Assembly (NCBI RefSeq): GCF_000255295.1
Contig: NC_017030.1
Span: 8,406,328 to 8,470,327, forward strand
Direction: 5' to 3'
Origin: Corallococcus coralloides DSM 2259
Lineage (GTDB): Bacteria; Myxococcota; Myxococcia; Myxococcales; Myxococcaceae
Length of the DNA stretch: 64,000 nt
Both the position numbers and the translations under genes were made by a program. The notes under the pieces were generated by a model that was not told where the DNA came from, made no database searches, and saw nothing but the letters and a program-made list of their open reading frames with translations. The stretch's first letter is position 1, and each line of letters starts with the position of its first letter. This document shows positions 52,563-62,465 of the stretch, piece by piece.

Positions 52563-54911
52563 ATGGACCCGTCCCTCCACCCGGAGCCGCCTGCCCAGGC
52601 ACCGGAAGCGCAACCGGCACCGCCCTCCTCCATCCTCTGGTTCGACGCCCTGTCCCGGGAGGACGTGGCCCAGGCCGGAGGCAAGGGCGCCAATCTGGGC
52701 GAGCTGACCCGCGCCGGACTGCCCGTGCCTCCCGGCTTCGTCATCACCGCCACCGCCTTCCATCACGCCATGGAGGCCGCGCGCCCCCGGCTGCGAGAGC
52801 TGTGGAAGCGCGTCGACCCGGACGACCCCCGCTCGCTCGCCGAGCTCACGGAGGCCCTGCGCGGCGTGGTGCTCCAGGCCCCGCTGCCGGACTGGCTGCG
52901 CATCGACATCCTCGCCGCGTACCACCAGCTGCGGGAGTGCACCGCCGTGGCGGTGCGCTCGTCCGCCACCGCGGAGGACACCGCCACCACGTCGTTCGCG
53001 GGCATGCACGAGTCGTTCACCAACGTGGCGGGCGACGATGCGCTCATCGACCGGGTGCGGGCGTGCTGGGCGTCCGCCTATGGCGAGCGCGTGGTGGCCT
53101 ACCGCAAGGCACAAGGGCTCACGGAGGAGCCGGAGATCGCCGTGGTGGTGCAGGCCATGGTGGACTCGGCGCGCGCGGGCGTCATGTTCACGATAGACCC
53201 CGCCAGCGGCAATCCCCGGCACGTCGTCATCGAGGGCGCGTTCGGCCTGGGGGAGGTCGTCGTGGGCGGACAGGTGGAGCCGGACACCTACGTCGTGGAC
53301 CGCCTGGGCCCGCGCCTGCTGGAAGCGCGCGTGGGCGAGAAGGCCTTCCGGTGGGTCCGCGACGGCGTGGGCCGTGAGAAGCGCGAGGACCTCACGCCCG
53401 AGCAGGCCCACGCGCGGGTGCTCACGGACGTGGAGGTGCTGGAGCTGACGCGCCTGGGGCTGCGCGTGGAGCGGCACTACGGCGAGCCCCAGGACATCGA
53501 GTGGGCGGAGCAGGAGGGCCGCTTCTACCTGGTCCAGTCGCGCCCGGTGACGACCGCGGTGGGCGGCCCGGAACACCCTGTCCCATCCGACGAATCCGCC
53601 GGGCCCGCGGGACGCACGCTCGTGGCCGGCCTGGGCGCGTCCCCCGGCATCGCGTCCGGCCGCGTGCGCGTGCTGCGCGAGGCCCGGGAGGGTTCGCGGC
53701 TGGAAGGCGGTGAAATCCTCGTGGCGCCCATGACCTCTCCGGACTGGGTGCCCACGCTGCGGCGCGCGGCGGCGGTCATCACCGACAGCGGCGGCATGAC
53801 GTGCCACGCGGCCATCGTCAGCCGGGAGCTGCGCAAGCCCTGCGTGGTGGGCACGCGCACCGCCACGAAGGTCCTGCGCGATGGCGAGGAGGTCACCGTG
53901 GACGGCGCCACCGGCACCGTGCGCGAAGGGCGTGCCCAGGAGGTGCCCTCCTCCACCGCGGCGGCGGCCACGCCCTCCCTCCAACCGCGGGAGGCCCTGG
54001 GGCCGGAGGCGCTGGGCACCCGGCTCTACGTGAACCTGGCCCTGCCAGGCCAGGCCCAGGAGGCGGCGGCGCTCCCGGTGGACGGCGTGGGCCTGCTGCG
54101 CGCGGAGTTCATGCTCACGGAAGCCCTGGGCGGCGTGCACCCGCGCAAGCTCATCGCCGAGGGCCGGGGCCGCGAGTTCGTGGAGCGGATGTCCGGCGCG
54201 CTCCTCACCATCACCCGCGCCTTCCGGGGCCGCCCGGTCGTGTACCGCACCACGGACTTCCGCACGAACGAGTTCCGGGGACTGGAGGGCGGGAGCGACT
54301 TCGAGGCCACCGAGGCCAACCCGATGATTGGCTTCCGGGGCTGCTACCGCTACCTGCGCGAGCCCGAGGTGTTCCAGCTGGAGCTGGAGGTCCTCGCCCG
54401 CGTGCGCGAGGAGACGCCCAACCTCCACCTGATGATTCCCTTCGTGCGCACGGCGTGGGAGCTGGAGGCGTGCCTGGAGGCCGTGGAGAAGAGCCCGCTG
54501 GGACGCCAGCGCGGGCTGGAGCGCTGGGTGATGGCGGAGGTGCCCTCCGTCGTCTACCGCATCCCCGAGTACGCGCGCATGGGCATCACCGGCGTGTCCA
54601 TCGGCTCCAATGACCTGACCCAGCTGATGCTGGGCGTGGACCGGGACTCGGAGCTGTGCGCGGAGCTCTTCGACGAGGAGGACGCGGCGGTGCTGGACGC
54701 CATCGTCCGCATCATCCAGGCCAGCCGCGCGGCGGGCATCACATCGTCCCTCTGCGGCCAGGCGCCCTCGAACCGTCCGGCGTTCGCGGAGCACCTGGTG
54801 CGCGCGGGCATCACGTCCCTGTCCGTGGATCCAGGGGCCGTCGGCGCCACCCGGGCGGTCGTCGCGGCGGCGGAGCGGCGGCTGCTCCTGGAGTCCGCCC
54901 TGCGGAGGTAG
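52563..54911 (+). CDS. ppsA: Phosphoenolpyruvate synthase
   Basis: 782 aa, close to E. coli PpsA (792). ATP-grasp/PPDK N-domain at ~30-330: [58 protein letters not shown]. The phosphohistidine swivel has His415 in [15 protein letters not shown]. The PEP-utilising barrel has [46 protein letters not shown] and Cys in [10 protein letters not shown]. It converts pyruvate and ATP to PEP, AMP and Pi for gluconeogenesis. AAGGAGAGGAG lies ~9 bp before the ATG. It converges with the histidine kinase gene. Confidence 0.96.
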   Translation: MDPSLHPEPPAQAPEAQPAPPSSILWFDALSREDVAQAGGKGANLGELTRAGLPVPPGFVITATAFHHAMEAARPRLRELWKRVDPDDPRSLAELTEALRGVVLQAPLPDWLRIDILAAYHQLRECTAVAVRSSATAEDTATTSFAGMHESFTNVAGDDALIDRVRACWASAYGERVVAYRKAQGLTEEPEIAVVVQAMVDSARAGVMFTIDPASGNPRHVVIEGAFGLGEVVVGGQVEPDTYVVDRLGPRLLEARVGEKAFRWVRDGVGREKREDLTPEQAHARVLTDVEVLELTRLGLRVERHYGEPQDIEWAEQEGRFYLVQSRPVTTAVGGPEHPVPSDESAGPAGRTLVAGLGASPGIASGRVRVLREAREGSRLEGGEILVAPMTSPDWVPTLRRAAAVITDSGGMTCHAAIVSRELRKPCVVGTRTATKVLRDGEEVTVDGATGTVREGRAQEVPSSTAAAATPSLQPREALGPEALGTRLYVNLALPGQAQEAAALPVDGVGLLRAEFMLTEALGGVHPRKLIAEGRGREFVERMSGALLTITRAFRGRPVVYRTTDFRTNEFRGLEGGSDFEATEANPMIGFRGCYRYLREPEVFQLELEVLARVREETPNLHLMIPFVRTAWELEACLEAVEKSPLGRQRGLERWVMAEVPSVVYRIPEYARMGITGVSIGSNDLTQLMLGVDRDSELCAELFDEEDAAVLDAIVRIIQASRAAGITSSLCGQAPSNRPAFAEHLVRAGITSLSVDPGAVGATRAVVAAAERRLLLESALRR

Positions 54912-54918
54912 CGCGGCG

Positions 54919-57417
54919 TCAGACGTGCGCGCCGGTTCGAGCTCCTGCGGACCACACGGCTGGGAGCGTGAAGAAGAACGTGCTCCCCATGCCGGGCGTG
55001 GTCTCCACGCCCACCTGCCCGCCGTGGGCCGTCACCAGCCCCTTCACGATGGTGAGCCCCAGCCCCGCGCCCTCCTTTCGCTTCGGCCCCGCCTGCCAGA
55101 AGCGCTCGAAGATGTGCGGCAGGTCCTCCGCGGGAATGCCGGGGCCCGTGTCGTGCACCAGGAAGCGGACCTGTCCCGCCTCTGGCTGGACGCGCACGGC
55201 GATGCAGCCGCCTTCGGGCGTGAACTTGAACGCGTTGCCCAGGAGGTTGGCCAGGATTTGCGGCACGCGCTCCCGGTCCGCCAGGACGCAGGGCAGGTCC
55301 TCCGGCACGTGGGACACCAGTTGGAGGGACTTCGCCTCCGCGAGCGCGCGGTGCTGCTCCACGACCTCCTGGACGAGCGACGTCACCGACAGGGGCTCCC
55401 GCTCCACCGACAGGACGCCCCCTTCCAACCGCGCCACGTCCAGCAGGTCCTGGATGAGCCGGTTCGCCCGGTGGACGGACCGCTGGAGCATGTCCAGGTG
55501 CCGCCGGGTGCCATCCCCGGGAGGCAGCGTCTTCTCCAGCCTTCCGGCGCTGAGCTGGATGACATTGAGCGGGGCGCGCAGGTCGTGGGCCACGATGCGC
55601 AGGACCTCGTCGCGCATGCGGCTTGCCTGTTCGGACCGCTCGAACAGGCGGGCGTTGTCCAGGGCGAGCGCCGCGCGGCGGGCCAGCTCCTCGGCCAGGG
55701 CGAGATCCCGGGGCCCGTAGCAGCGTCCGGAGCCATACGTCGCGAGGATGAGGGCCCCCAGGTTGCGCTCCCGGCTGCGCAGCGGCACGACGATGACCGA
55801 CCGGAGCCCCAGCAGGCGAAGCTGTTCCAGGTGCCCGGCGTCCACCGCGGCCGTTTCGAGCACCTCCGGTGGGACCACCGGCAGCAGCACCGGCTCGCCC
55901 GTGCGCAACACGAAGGCGACGATGCCCGCCGGGGGAAAGGGGTTCGGCCCGTACGCCGTGGTCAGCGTCTTCAGCCGCGCCGCCGTCCCTGGATCCTGGG
56001 CCGCGCTCTCCACCTGCTGGAGGCGTCCGTTCCCGTCCAGGCTGGCCGCCACGCACCCGTCCGCCAGCGCCGGCACGGCGAGCGTCGCCACCGTGGCCAG
56101 CGTCGTCCGGGACTCCAGCGACGCCGCGAGCCGCGGGCCCACGTCCGCCAGGAAGCGCGACGCCTGCTCCAGCTCCTCCCGCTCCGTGATGTCCTGCATC
56201 TGCGAGATGAAGTGCACCGGCCTTCCCCGCGCGTCGCGCACCACCGTGCCCCACACGATGAGGGCGATGCGCCGGCCGTCCTTGCGGACGTAGTGCTTCT
56301 CCCGCTGGAACGAGTCGATTTCGCCACGGCACATCCGCGCGGCGTTCTCCTGGTCCACCGACAGGTCCTCCGGCACGGTGAGGTCCTGGAACGACCGGTT
56401 GAGCAACTCCTCGCGCGAGTAGCCGACGAGCGCGCAGAGCGCCGCGTTGACATGGAGGAAGCGGCCCTGCAGGTCCACCAGCGCCATGCCGGTGGGCGCG
56501 CCGTCGAAGGAGGTCCGGAAGCGCTCCTCGCTCAGGCGCAGCACGTCCTCCGCCCAGCGCCGGTTCGACTCCAGTCGCGTGAGGGCGTTCGCGTTCCAGA
56601 GGGACACGGCGAGGAAGCTCAACATGGTCGCGAGCACGAAGAGCGTGGTGCCCGCGGTGGTGCCGTAGAGCCCCAGCCGCTCTCCCAGGAGCCGGACGGC
56701 GCCCGTCGTGGGCACGACGAGCAGGGCCGCGAGCAGCAGCCTCCGCGCCGAGTGGCCGCCCAGGTCGTCCCGCAGCAGCGCGCGCATCAGCCCCCGCTCC
56801 GGATGGACGGACAGGATGCCGACCGACAGCAGCAGCAGGGCCAGCGACAGGGGAAGCCCCAGGGGCGTGTCGGTTCCTTGCGCCGCGCGCAGCGGCGCCA
56901 GCCCGAGCCGGTGCTCCTCGTACAGCCCTCCAATGAGGCCCCACGCGGAGAGCAGCAACGCGACCGAGGCCAGCCACCGCGCGGGATGCCACCCCTGATG
57001 CGTGCGCACATGCAGCATCCCGAGCGACAGCCCCGTGAGCAGCAGGCCCGCCGCGCTTCCCGTGACGTGCCGGGTGAGCCCCGCGACGCCCAGGAGGAAG
57101 GTCACCATCGCCAGGCCCCACCCCACCGCGCGGCGCCATCCGTGCGCCGCCCCGGCGTGCAGCAGCCAGAGCGCGCCCCCCGCCGCCATGAGCCCCCAGG
57201 CGTCGACGGGTGAGGGAAGGCCCTCTTCGTTCGCGACAGGCGCCCGAAAGGCCAGGCCCCAGCCGCCCAGCATGAGCGCGCCCACCAGGATCGCGAACAG
57301 GCTCGCCACGGGCACGGCCATCGCGAGCACGCGCGCAAGCCGCGGCGGTCCCCCTGGACGGGCGCGCGCAACGTCCAGGGGCCAGGGCAAGCGGCTGACC
57401 GGAACAGGGATTCGCAT
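54919..57417 (-). CDS. Membrane sensor histidine kinase (7TM-PAS-GAF-HisKA-HATPase)
   Basis: 832 aa. Residues ~28-280 hold about eight hydrophobic helices; residues ~295-412 a PAS/PAC (SFDGAPTGMALVDLQGRFLH, QREKHYVRKDGRRIALIVWG); ~425-590 a GAF (AASLDGNGRLQQVES, SVIVVPLRSRERNLGALILA); HisKA with His611 in VLRIVAHDLRAPLNVIQLSA; HATPase with NLLGNAFKFTPEGG, HDTGPGIPAEDLPHIFERFW and GAGLGLTIVKGLV. The PAS-GAF pair suggests redox, oxygen or energy sensing, as in DosS-type kinases. No response regulator is adjacent. Start at 57417; an extended frame to 57513 exists. It is divergent from the USP gene. Confidence 0.9.
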   Translation of the reverse strand: MRIPVPVSRLPWPLDVARARPGGPPRLARVLAMAVPVASLFAILVGALMLGGWGLAFRAPVANEEGLPSPVDAWGLMAAGGALWLLHAGAAHGWRRAVGWGLAMVTFLLGVAGLTRHVTGSAAGLLLTGLSLGMLHVRTHQGWHPARWLASVALLLSAWGLIGGLYEEHRLGLAPLRAAQGTDTPLGLPLSLALLLLSVGILSVHPERGLMRALLRDDLGGHSARRLLLAALLVVPTTGAVRLLGERLGLYGTTAGTTLFVLATMLSFLAVSLWNANALTRLESNRRWAEDVLRLSEERFRTSFDGAPTGMALVDLQGRFLHVNAALCALVGYSREELLNRSFQDLTVPEDLSVDQENAARMCRGEIDSFQREKHYVRKDGRRIALIVWGTVVRDARGRPVHFISQMQDITEREELEQASRFLADVGPRLAASLESRTTLATVATLAVPALADGCVAASLDGNGRLQQVESAAQDPGTAARLKTLTTAYGPNPFPPAGIVAFVLRTGEPVLLPVVPPEVLETAAVDAGHLEQLRLLGLRSVIVVPLRSRERNLGALILATYGSGRCYGPRDLALAEELARRAALALDNARLFERSEQASRMRDEVLRIVAHDLRAPLNVIQLSAGRLEKTLPPGDGTRRHLDMLQRSVHRANRLIQDLLDVARLEGGVLSVEREPLSVTSLVQEVVEQHRALAEAKSLQLVSHVPEDLPCVLADRERVPQILANLLGNAFKFTPEGGCIAVRVQPEAGQVRFLVHDTGPGIPAEDLPHIFERFWQAGPKRKEGAGLGLTIVKGLVTAHGGQVGVETTPGMGSTFFFTLPAVWSAGARTGAHV

Positions 57418-57585
57418 GGCACCCTGGAGAGAACCTGGGGTCCGGCGCGGGGCCCGGCAATGCGTCCTGCCGCATCGGGCGGAGGGAAATCCCAAGCGGC
57501 CCGGCGCGCGCAACGCCTCCTCCCTTCCTCCAGGCCGGGTGGCGTTCCGCGGTGACTACGTTCAAGGCAAGGGGGGAAGCCCGAC

Positions 57586-58884
57586 ATGAACATCGCGTGC
57601 ACCACCAACTTCTCGGACGCCTCCCGGCGCACGGGCGACACGGCGGCCCTGCTCGCACGGCGGCTGAACGCCTCGCTGCTCCTGGTGCATGCGGTGCCGG
57701 GCAACGTGGCGCGGACCTTCGGTGCGCGCGCCAGCGAGGCCGTGGAGGGCGCGCTCCAGGAAGAAGCGCGGCGGCTGGAGTCCCTGTCCGGTGTGAGCGT
57801 GGAGCCCGTCGTGCGGACCGGAGAGGTGGAGAAGGCCTTGAGCGCGCTGGTGACGGAGCGCGACCTGAAGCTGGTGATGTCCGCGGCGCCTCGCGAGGAG
57901 ACGCCCTTCCTGGGCCTGGGCGGCACGGTCGACCGCATGGCGCAGGCGCTGACCGTGCCCTTCCTGGTGGTCCGCGAAAGCGAGGCGCTGGAGGCGTGGG
58001 CACGCGGCGAGCGCCCCCTGCGGGTGATGGTGGGCCTGGACCGCTCGCGCCCCTACGAGGTCGCGCGGGACTGGGTGAAGGCGCTCTCCCGCTTCGGGCC
58101 GCTGGAGGTGGTGGGCGGCCGCATCTTCTGGGTCTCCGAGGAGGCGAAGCGGCTGGGGCTGGTGCACCCGCGCAGCTACAAGGACGTGTCGCTGGACCTG
58201 CGGGAGGTGCTGGAGCGGGAGGCGGATTCGCTGCTGGAGCCGCTGCGCATGCCCGGCGTGACGGTGCGAGCGCGTCTGGAGCCGGGGCTGGGCCGCGTCG
58301 CGGACCACCTGGTTGCGCTGGCGGAAGAGGAGCACGTGGACGTGCTGGTGGTGGGCACGCACCACCGCAAGGCGCTCGCGAGGCTGTGGAGCGTGTCGCA
58401 GCACGCGCGGCGGCTGGCCTCCATGTCCGTGGTGAGCGTGCCGGTGCTCACCGCCGAGCAGGGCTCGGTGAAGGAGCCGCCCCAGGTGCGCGCGGTGCTG
58501 GCCACCACGGACTTCACGGAGCCGGGGGACCGCGCCGTCGCCTATGCCTTCGCGCTCACGCCGCCTGGAGGCACCGTGCACCTCTTGCACGTGGAGCCCG
58601 CGGACGCGTCACCCGAGGCCGTCCAGGCCGCCCGCCGCCAGCTGGAACTTCGCGTGCCCGAGACGGAGCAGGAGGGGCGGCACAAGGTGGAGCTGTCCGT
58701 GCTGAAGGGCGATGACGTGGCGGGAGTCATCACCCAGGCCGCGGAGCGCTACTGCGTGGACCTGCTGTGCCTGGGCACGCACGGCCGCACGGGCGTGAGC
58801 CGCGCGGTGCTGGGCTCGGTGGCGCAGCAGGTGATGGCCCGCAGCGACCGCCCCGCGGTGACGGTGCGCATGCCGCGCGCCTGA
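57586..58884 (+). CDS. Triple-domain universal stress protein
   Basis: 432 aa with three tandem Usp domains of ~140 residues. Domain 1 begins NIACTTNFSDASRRTGDTAA. Domain 2 begins VMVGLDRSRPYEVARDW and ends VDVLVVGTHHRKALARLWSV. Domain 3 begins VLATTDFTEPGDRAVAYAFA and ends DLLCLGTHGRTGVSRAVLGS, the G2xG9xG(S/T) ATP-loop. Only domain 3 has the full ATP-binding pattern; domains 1 and 2 look degenerate. Usual USPs have one or two domains. AGGGGGA precedes the ATG. It is 18 bp from the alcohol dehydrogenase gene, so they form an operon. Confidence 0.9.
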   Translation: MNIACTTNFSDASRRTGDTAALLARRLNASLLLVHAVPGNVARTFGARASEAVEGALQEEARRLESLSGVSVEPVVRTGEVEKALSALVTERDLKLVMSAAPREETPFLGLGGTVDRMAQALTVPFLVVRESEALEAWARGERPLRVMVGLDRSRPYEVARDWVKALSRFGPLEVVGGRIFWVSEEAKRLGLVHPRSYKDVSLDLREVLEREADSLLEPLRMPGVTVRARLEPGLGRVADHLVALAEEEHVDVLVVGTHHRKALARLWSVSQHARRLASMSVVSVPVLTAEQGSVKEPPQVRAVLATTDFTEPGDRAVAYAFALTPPGGTVHLLHVEPADASPEAVQAARRQLELRVPETEQEGRHKVELSVLKGDDVAGVITQAAERYCVDLLCLGTHGRTGVSRAVLGSVAQQVMARSDRPAVTVRMPRA

Positions 58885-58902
58885 AGACAGACGAGGTGAG
58901 CC

Positions 58903-59958
58903 ATGAAGGCGACCGTGTTCCAAGGCAGCCAGAAGGTGGGCGTGGAGGAGGTGGAGCGGCCCAGGGCGGGCGCGGGCGAGGCCATCGTCCGGGTGACGCT
59001 CACCACCATCTGCGGCACCGACGTGCACATCCTGCGCGGCGAGTACCCGGTGAAGCCCGGCCTCACCGTGGGCCATGAGATGGTGGGCGTCATCGACGAG
59101 CTGGGCCCGGGCGTGACGGGCTACCAGGTGGGGCAGCGCGTGCTGGTGGGCGCCATCACGCCGTGCGGCCAGTGCCGGGGCTGCCTCTCCGGGCACGCGT
59201 CCCAGTGCGGCCACGGCGAGGGCCTGGAGGCCATGGGTGGCTGGCGGCTGGGCAACACGATGAACGGCGTGCAGGCGGAGTACGTGCGCGTGCCCTTCGC
59301 GCAGGCGAACCTGGCGCCCATTCCAGACGAGCTGAAGGACGAACAGGTGCTGCTCCTGGCGGACATCGCGTCCACGGGCTTCAGCGGCGCGGAGTCCGGC
59401 GGCGTGAGGATTGGGGACGCAGTGGTGGTGTTCGCGCAGGGGCCCATCGGCCTGTGCGCCACCGTGGGGGCGCGGCTCATGGGCGCGTCGCTCGTCATTG
59501 GCGTGGACGGGGACGAGGCGCGTCTGGCCATGGCGCGCAAGCTGGGCGCGGACGTGGTGCTCGACTTCCGGAACCAGGACGTGGTGGCGGAGGTGAAGCG
59601 GCTCACCGGCGGCGGCGCGGACGTGGCCATCGAGGCGCTGGGCACGCAGCAGACCTTCGAGAGCGCGCTGCGCACGCTCAACCCGGGCGGCACGCTGTCC
59701 AGCCTGGGCGTGTACTCCGGGAAGCTGCAGCTGCCCTACGACGCCTTCGCGGCGGGGCTGGGGGACCACCGCATCGTCACCACGCTCTGCCCGGGCGGCA
59801 AGGAGCGCATGCGGCGCCTGATGGAGGTGGTGCGCGCGAAGCGCGTGGACCTGACGCCGCTCTTCACGCACCGCTTCCAGCTCAAGGACATCCGCGAAGC
59901 GTATGAGCTGTTCAGCCAGCGCAAGGACGGCGTGCTCAAGGTCGCCATCCGGCCTTGA
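58903..59958 (+). CDS. Zinc-dependent alcohol dehydrogenase
   Basis: A 351-aa MDR alcohol dehydrogenase with both zinc sites: catalytic Cys in TTICGTDVHI, GHE in LTVGHEMVGV, and the structural four-Cys loop CGQCRGCLSGHASQC (one spacing unusual, the last Cys after His-Ala-Ser-Gln). The NAD(P) loop is VVVFAQGPIGLCATVGARLM and GVDGDEARLAMARKLGADVV has Asp for NAD. It is most like isopropanol/2,3-butanediol-type dehydrogenases. It is the second gene of the USP operon. Likely role: aldehyde/alcohol redox balance under low oxygen (inferred). Confidence 0.93.
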   Translation: MKATVFQGSQKVGVEEVERPRAGAGEAIVRVTLTTICGTDVHILRGEYPVKPGLTVGHEMVGVIDELGPGVTGYQVGQRVLVGAITPCGQCRGCLSGHASQCGHGEGLEAMGGWRLGNTMNGVQAEYVRVPFAQANLAPIPDELKDEQVLLLADIASTGFSGAESGGVRIGDAVVVFAQGPIGLCATVGARLMGASLVIGVDGDEARLAMARKLGADVVLDFRNQDVVAEVKRLTGGGADVAIEALGTQQTFESALRTLNPGGTLSSLGVYSGKLQLPYDAFAAGLGDHRIVTTLCPGGKERMRRLMEVVRAKRVDLTPLFTHRFQLKDIREAYELFSQRKDGVLKVAIRP

Positions 59959-59973
59959 GCACGCCGCTGGGTG

Positions 59974-60906
59974 CTACCGCGGCGCGAACGTGCCGTCGTC
60001 GACGGCACCGTAGATGGTTGGCGACGGACCGGCCGAGAAGATCGCGAGCCCGGTGAAGGGAACGGACTGCAACAGCGGATAGCCCTCCGCGTCCACGCCC
60101 AAGACGAGATTCTGGGGATCCAGCTCGAAGCGGACGTTCTGCTCCATGTTCTCCAGGCGGATCGACCCGATGAGCTCGGCGTACGAGGGGTACGACTCCA
60201 TCAGGAAGTTCATCGTCCGGCCCTGGAGGGGGGCGACGAACCGCTGCAGCACCGCCGCCGGAACCGGGCCTCCCAGCTGGACGGTCACGGGCGAGGTCTG
60301 GACCTGGGCCTGCTTGCGGCCGTACTCGGCCGACCGCGTGACCGTCGCGGACTCGAAGCTGATGACGAAGGAAATGCTCTTCTCGCCCAGCTCGGCGAAG
60401 ACGTCCTGGGGATCGCTGGGAACGGGCTGGTAGCGGGGCTCGAAGTCAATGGTTCCGGAAATCCAACCCCCGGTGTCCACGCCGATGCCCACGTTCGCGG
60501 TGCCATCCTCCGGCACCTTGAACAGGAAGCGCACCGGGCGCGTCTCGCCCTCGCCCAGGGTGAACGACATGGGGTTCGGCGACACCAGCGTGACAGGCAC
60601 CGTGACGCCCGGCGCGTCCGTGCGCTCCACGTGCCATTCACCGTTCATCTGGATGGTGTACGTCCCCGCCATGAGCGGCAGGCTCACGGACTCCGCGGAC
60701 GTATCCGTGATGGTCGCGTTCTGCGGTCCCGTGATGGCGAACGTCGCGCCCACCAGCTTGTAGCTGCGCCCCGCCGACGTCGACACCAGCGGCAGCTCCA
60801 GCAGCCCCTCGCCGTCGCGAATCACCGGCGTGGACGTCTCAGAAACCTCACCACACGCGACCGCCAGCAACGCGAGCGCGCCCACGAACCACTTCAGCAT
60901 TTGCAT
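59974..60906 (-). CDS. Hypothetical lipoprotein
   Basis: 310 aa with signal KWFVGALALLAVACGE. The mature protein is beta-rich: SYKLVGATFAITGPQNATIT, then SVSLPLMAGTYTIQMNGEW, suggesting an Ig-like fold, then a second domain with GWISGTIDFEPRYQPVPSDP. No Cys after the lipobox, no known family. It appears to be a myxobacterial lineage-specific family. It lies head-to-head with rraA across 117 bp and converges with the alcohol dehydrogenase. Confidence 0.75.
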   Translation of the reverse strand: MQMLKWFVGALALLAVACGEVSETSTPVIRDGEGLLELPLVSTSAGRSYKLVGATFAITGPQNATITDTSAESVSLPLMAGTYTIQMNGEWHVERTDAPGVTVPVTLVSPNPMSFTLGEGETRPVRFLFKVPEDGTANVGIGVDTGGWISGTIDFEPRYQPVPSDPQDVFAELGEKSISFVISFESATVTRSAEYGRKQAQVQTSPVTVQLGGPVPAAVLQRFVAPLQGRTMNFLMESYPSYAELIGSIRLENMEQNVRFELDPQNLVLGVDAEGYPLLQSVPFTGLAIFSAGPSPTIYGAVDDGTFAPR

Positions 60907-61023
60907 GGACTTCCCCCTCAGGAAGACGCCGACGATAGGATTTCGAACATTGCACGGTCAAGACAGACGGACCCACACGCGCAATCACAGCCACACCCGA
61001 TCGGCGCGTGCATCCTACGAATC

Positions 61024-61521
61024 ATGAGCGACACCCCTGACCTCAAGACCGCCGACCTCTGTGACGCCCACTCGGGAACTCCGCAATTCCAGGTCGCCGA
61101 GCCTGGATTTCTGGACTACGGCGGGCGCCTGAGTTTCTTCGGACCCATCAGCACCGTGCGCGCGCCAGAGGACAACTCGCTCGTGCGCAAGGCATTGGAA
61201 GAACCCGGCCAGGGCCGCGTGCTGGTGGTGGATGGCGGAGGCAGCCGCCGCTGCGCGCTGGTGGGTGACGTGCTCGCGGCCCTGGGGCAGAAGAACGGCT
61301 GGGCGGGCGTGGTGGTCAACGGCTGCATCCGCGACGCGGAGGAGGTCGGCCGCACCGACATCGGCGTGAAGGCGCTGGGCACCCACCCGCTCAAGAGCAG
61401 CAAGCGCAACGAGGGCCAGCGCGACGTGGAGGTGCGCTTCGCGGGCGTCACCTTCGTCCCCGGCCACCACCTCTACGCGGACGCGGACGGCATCGTCACT
61501 TCGCAGCAGGCGCTGCGCTGA
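61024..61521 (+). CDS. rraA: RraA-family protein (RNase E inhibitor / HMG aldolase)
   Basis: A 165-aa RraA: LKTADLCDAHSGTPQFQV, then FFGPISTVRAPEDNSLVRKA, GRVLVVDGGGSRRCALVGDV, GWAGVVVNGCIRDAEEVGRT and VTFVPGHHLYADADGIVTS are all family blocks. E. coli RraA binds RNase E and slows RNA decay; other members are 4-hydroxy-4-methyl-2-oxoglutarate aldolases using the same fold. The Arg and Asp in NGCIRDAEE fit either. No clear ribosome-binding site at the ATG at 61024. Its 3' end overlaps the 3' end of oxyR by 26 bp. Confidence 0.92.
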   Translation: MSDTPDLKTADLCDAHSGTPQFQVAEPGFLDYGGRLSFFGPISTVRAPEDNSLVRKALEEPGQGRVLVVDGGGSRRCALVGDVLAALGQKNGWAGVVVNGCIRDAEEVGRTDIGVKALGTHPLKSSKRNEGQRDVEVRFAGVTFVPGHHLYADADGIVTSQQALR

Positions 61522-62440
61522 CCTTCGCCTTCCCCCCCCCGGGCCACACGGAGCGCAGCGTCCCCGCGATGGTGCGCAGCGCTTCGGCCCGGGGATGCCC
61601 CGGGCGCCACGCCAGCGCGAGCGTCCGGCCCGGCCCCGGTGGCGCGAAGGGCCGCACCACCAGCTGCCCCCGGCGGTTCTCCATGGGCACCGCCAGCTGG
61701 GGCAACAGCGTGACGCTGCCCACCGCCATCACCATCTGCGCGAGCGTCGTCAGGCTGGTGGCGCGGAAGTCCACCTCGCGCGCCCCCACGCGCGTGCACA
61801 GCGCCAGGGTCTGGCTGCGGAAGCAGTGCCCGTCCTCCAGCAGCAACACGTCCTCCTCATCCAGGTCGCGCAGCTGCACCTGCTTCTTCTTCTCCAGCGG
61901 ATGCCCCGGCGGCACCGCCACGACGAAGGGGTCCTCCGCGATGACCGCGTGCTCCACCTGGCGCCCCAGCTCCGCGTCCACCGCCAGCAGCGCCGCGTCC
62001 AGCCGGCCCTCGTCCATGTCGCGCATCAGCAGCGCCGTCTTCTCCTCGCGCAGCCGCAGCTGGAGCTTCGGGTAGTGCTTCACCAGCGCGGGCACCACCT
62101 CCGGCAGCACATAGGGCGCCACCGTGGGGATGGCCCCCAGGTGCAGCGGCCCCGCGAATGGGTCACCCATCCGCGCCGCCGCCTTGAGGATGTCCTCCGC
62201 CTCCGTGAGCACCCGCCTCGCCCGCGCCACCAGCTCCGTGCCCTGCGGCGTGAGCATCACGCGGCGCGCGTCCCGCTCGAACACCTTCACGCCGAGCACC
62301 GACTCCAGCTGTTGAATCTGCGCGCTCAGGGCGGGCTGGGAGACGTGGCACCGCTCGGCCGCCCGCCGGAAGCCGAGGGTGTCCGCCACCGCCACCAGGT
62401 ACTCCAACTGCCGCAGGGTGATGTCGTTCAAAGAGGCCAT
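61496..62440 (-). CDS. oxyR: OxyR peroxide-sensing LysR-type regulator
   Basis: 314 aa. N-terminal winged helix ITLRQLEYLVAVADTLGFRR and HVSQPALSAQIQQLESVLG. The regulatory domain holds the redox pair Cys206 and Cys215 in LLEDGHCFRSQTLALC, at positions equal to Cys199 and Cys208 of E. coli OxyR, and FRATSLTTLAQMVMAVGSVT as in OxyR. Peroxide forms a disulfide and activates target promoters. It is divergent from katA across 137 bp that contain an OxyR-type site, and likely represses itself. Confidence 0.94.
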   Translation of the reverse strand: MASLNDITLRQLEYLVAVADTLGFRRAAERCHVSQPALSAQIQQLESVLGVKVFERDARRVMLTPQGTELVARARRVLTEAEDILKAAARMGDPFAGPLHLGAIPTVAPYVLPEVVPALVKHYPKLQLRLREEKTALLMRDMDEGRLDAALLAVDAELGRQVEHAVIAEDPFVVAVPPGHPLEKKKQVQLRDLDEEDVLLLEDGHCFRSQTLALCTRVGAREVDFRATSLTTLAQMVMAVGSVTLLPQLAVPMENRRGQLVVRPFAPPGPGRTLALAWRPGHPRAEALRTIAGTLRSVWPGGGKAKVSAAPAAK

Positions 62441-62465
62441 GGTCCGTCCTGGAAGCCTGGAACCG

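Noticed and set aside
52203..54794. A very long minus-strand open frame opposite ppsA (similar long frames lie opposite the ATPase, the M4 protease, the 12.2-13.9 kb lipoprotein and the histidine kinase).
   Set aside because: These are side effects of very high third-position GC. The translations are dominated by Arg, Gly, Pro and His, carry no motifs, and the sense strand in each case encodes a clear family.
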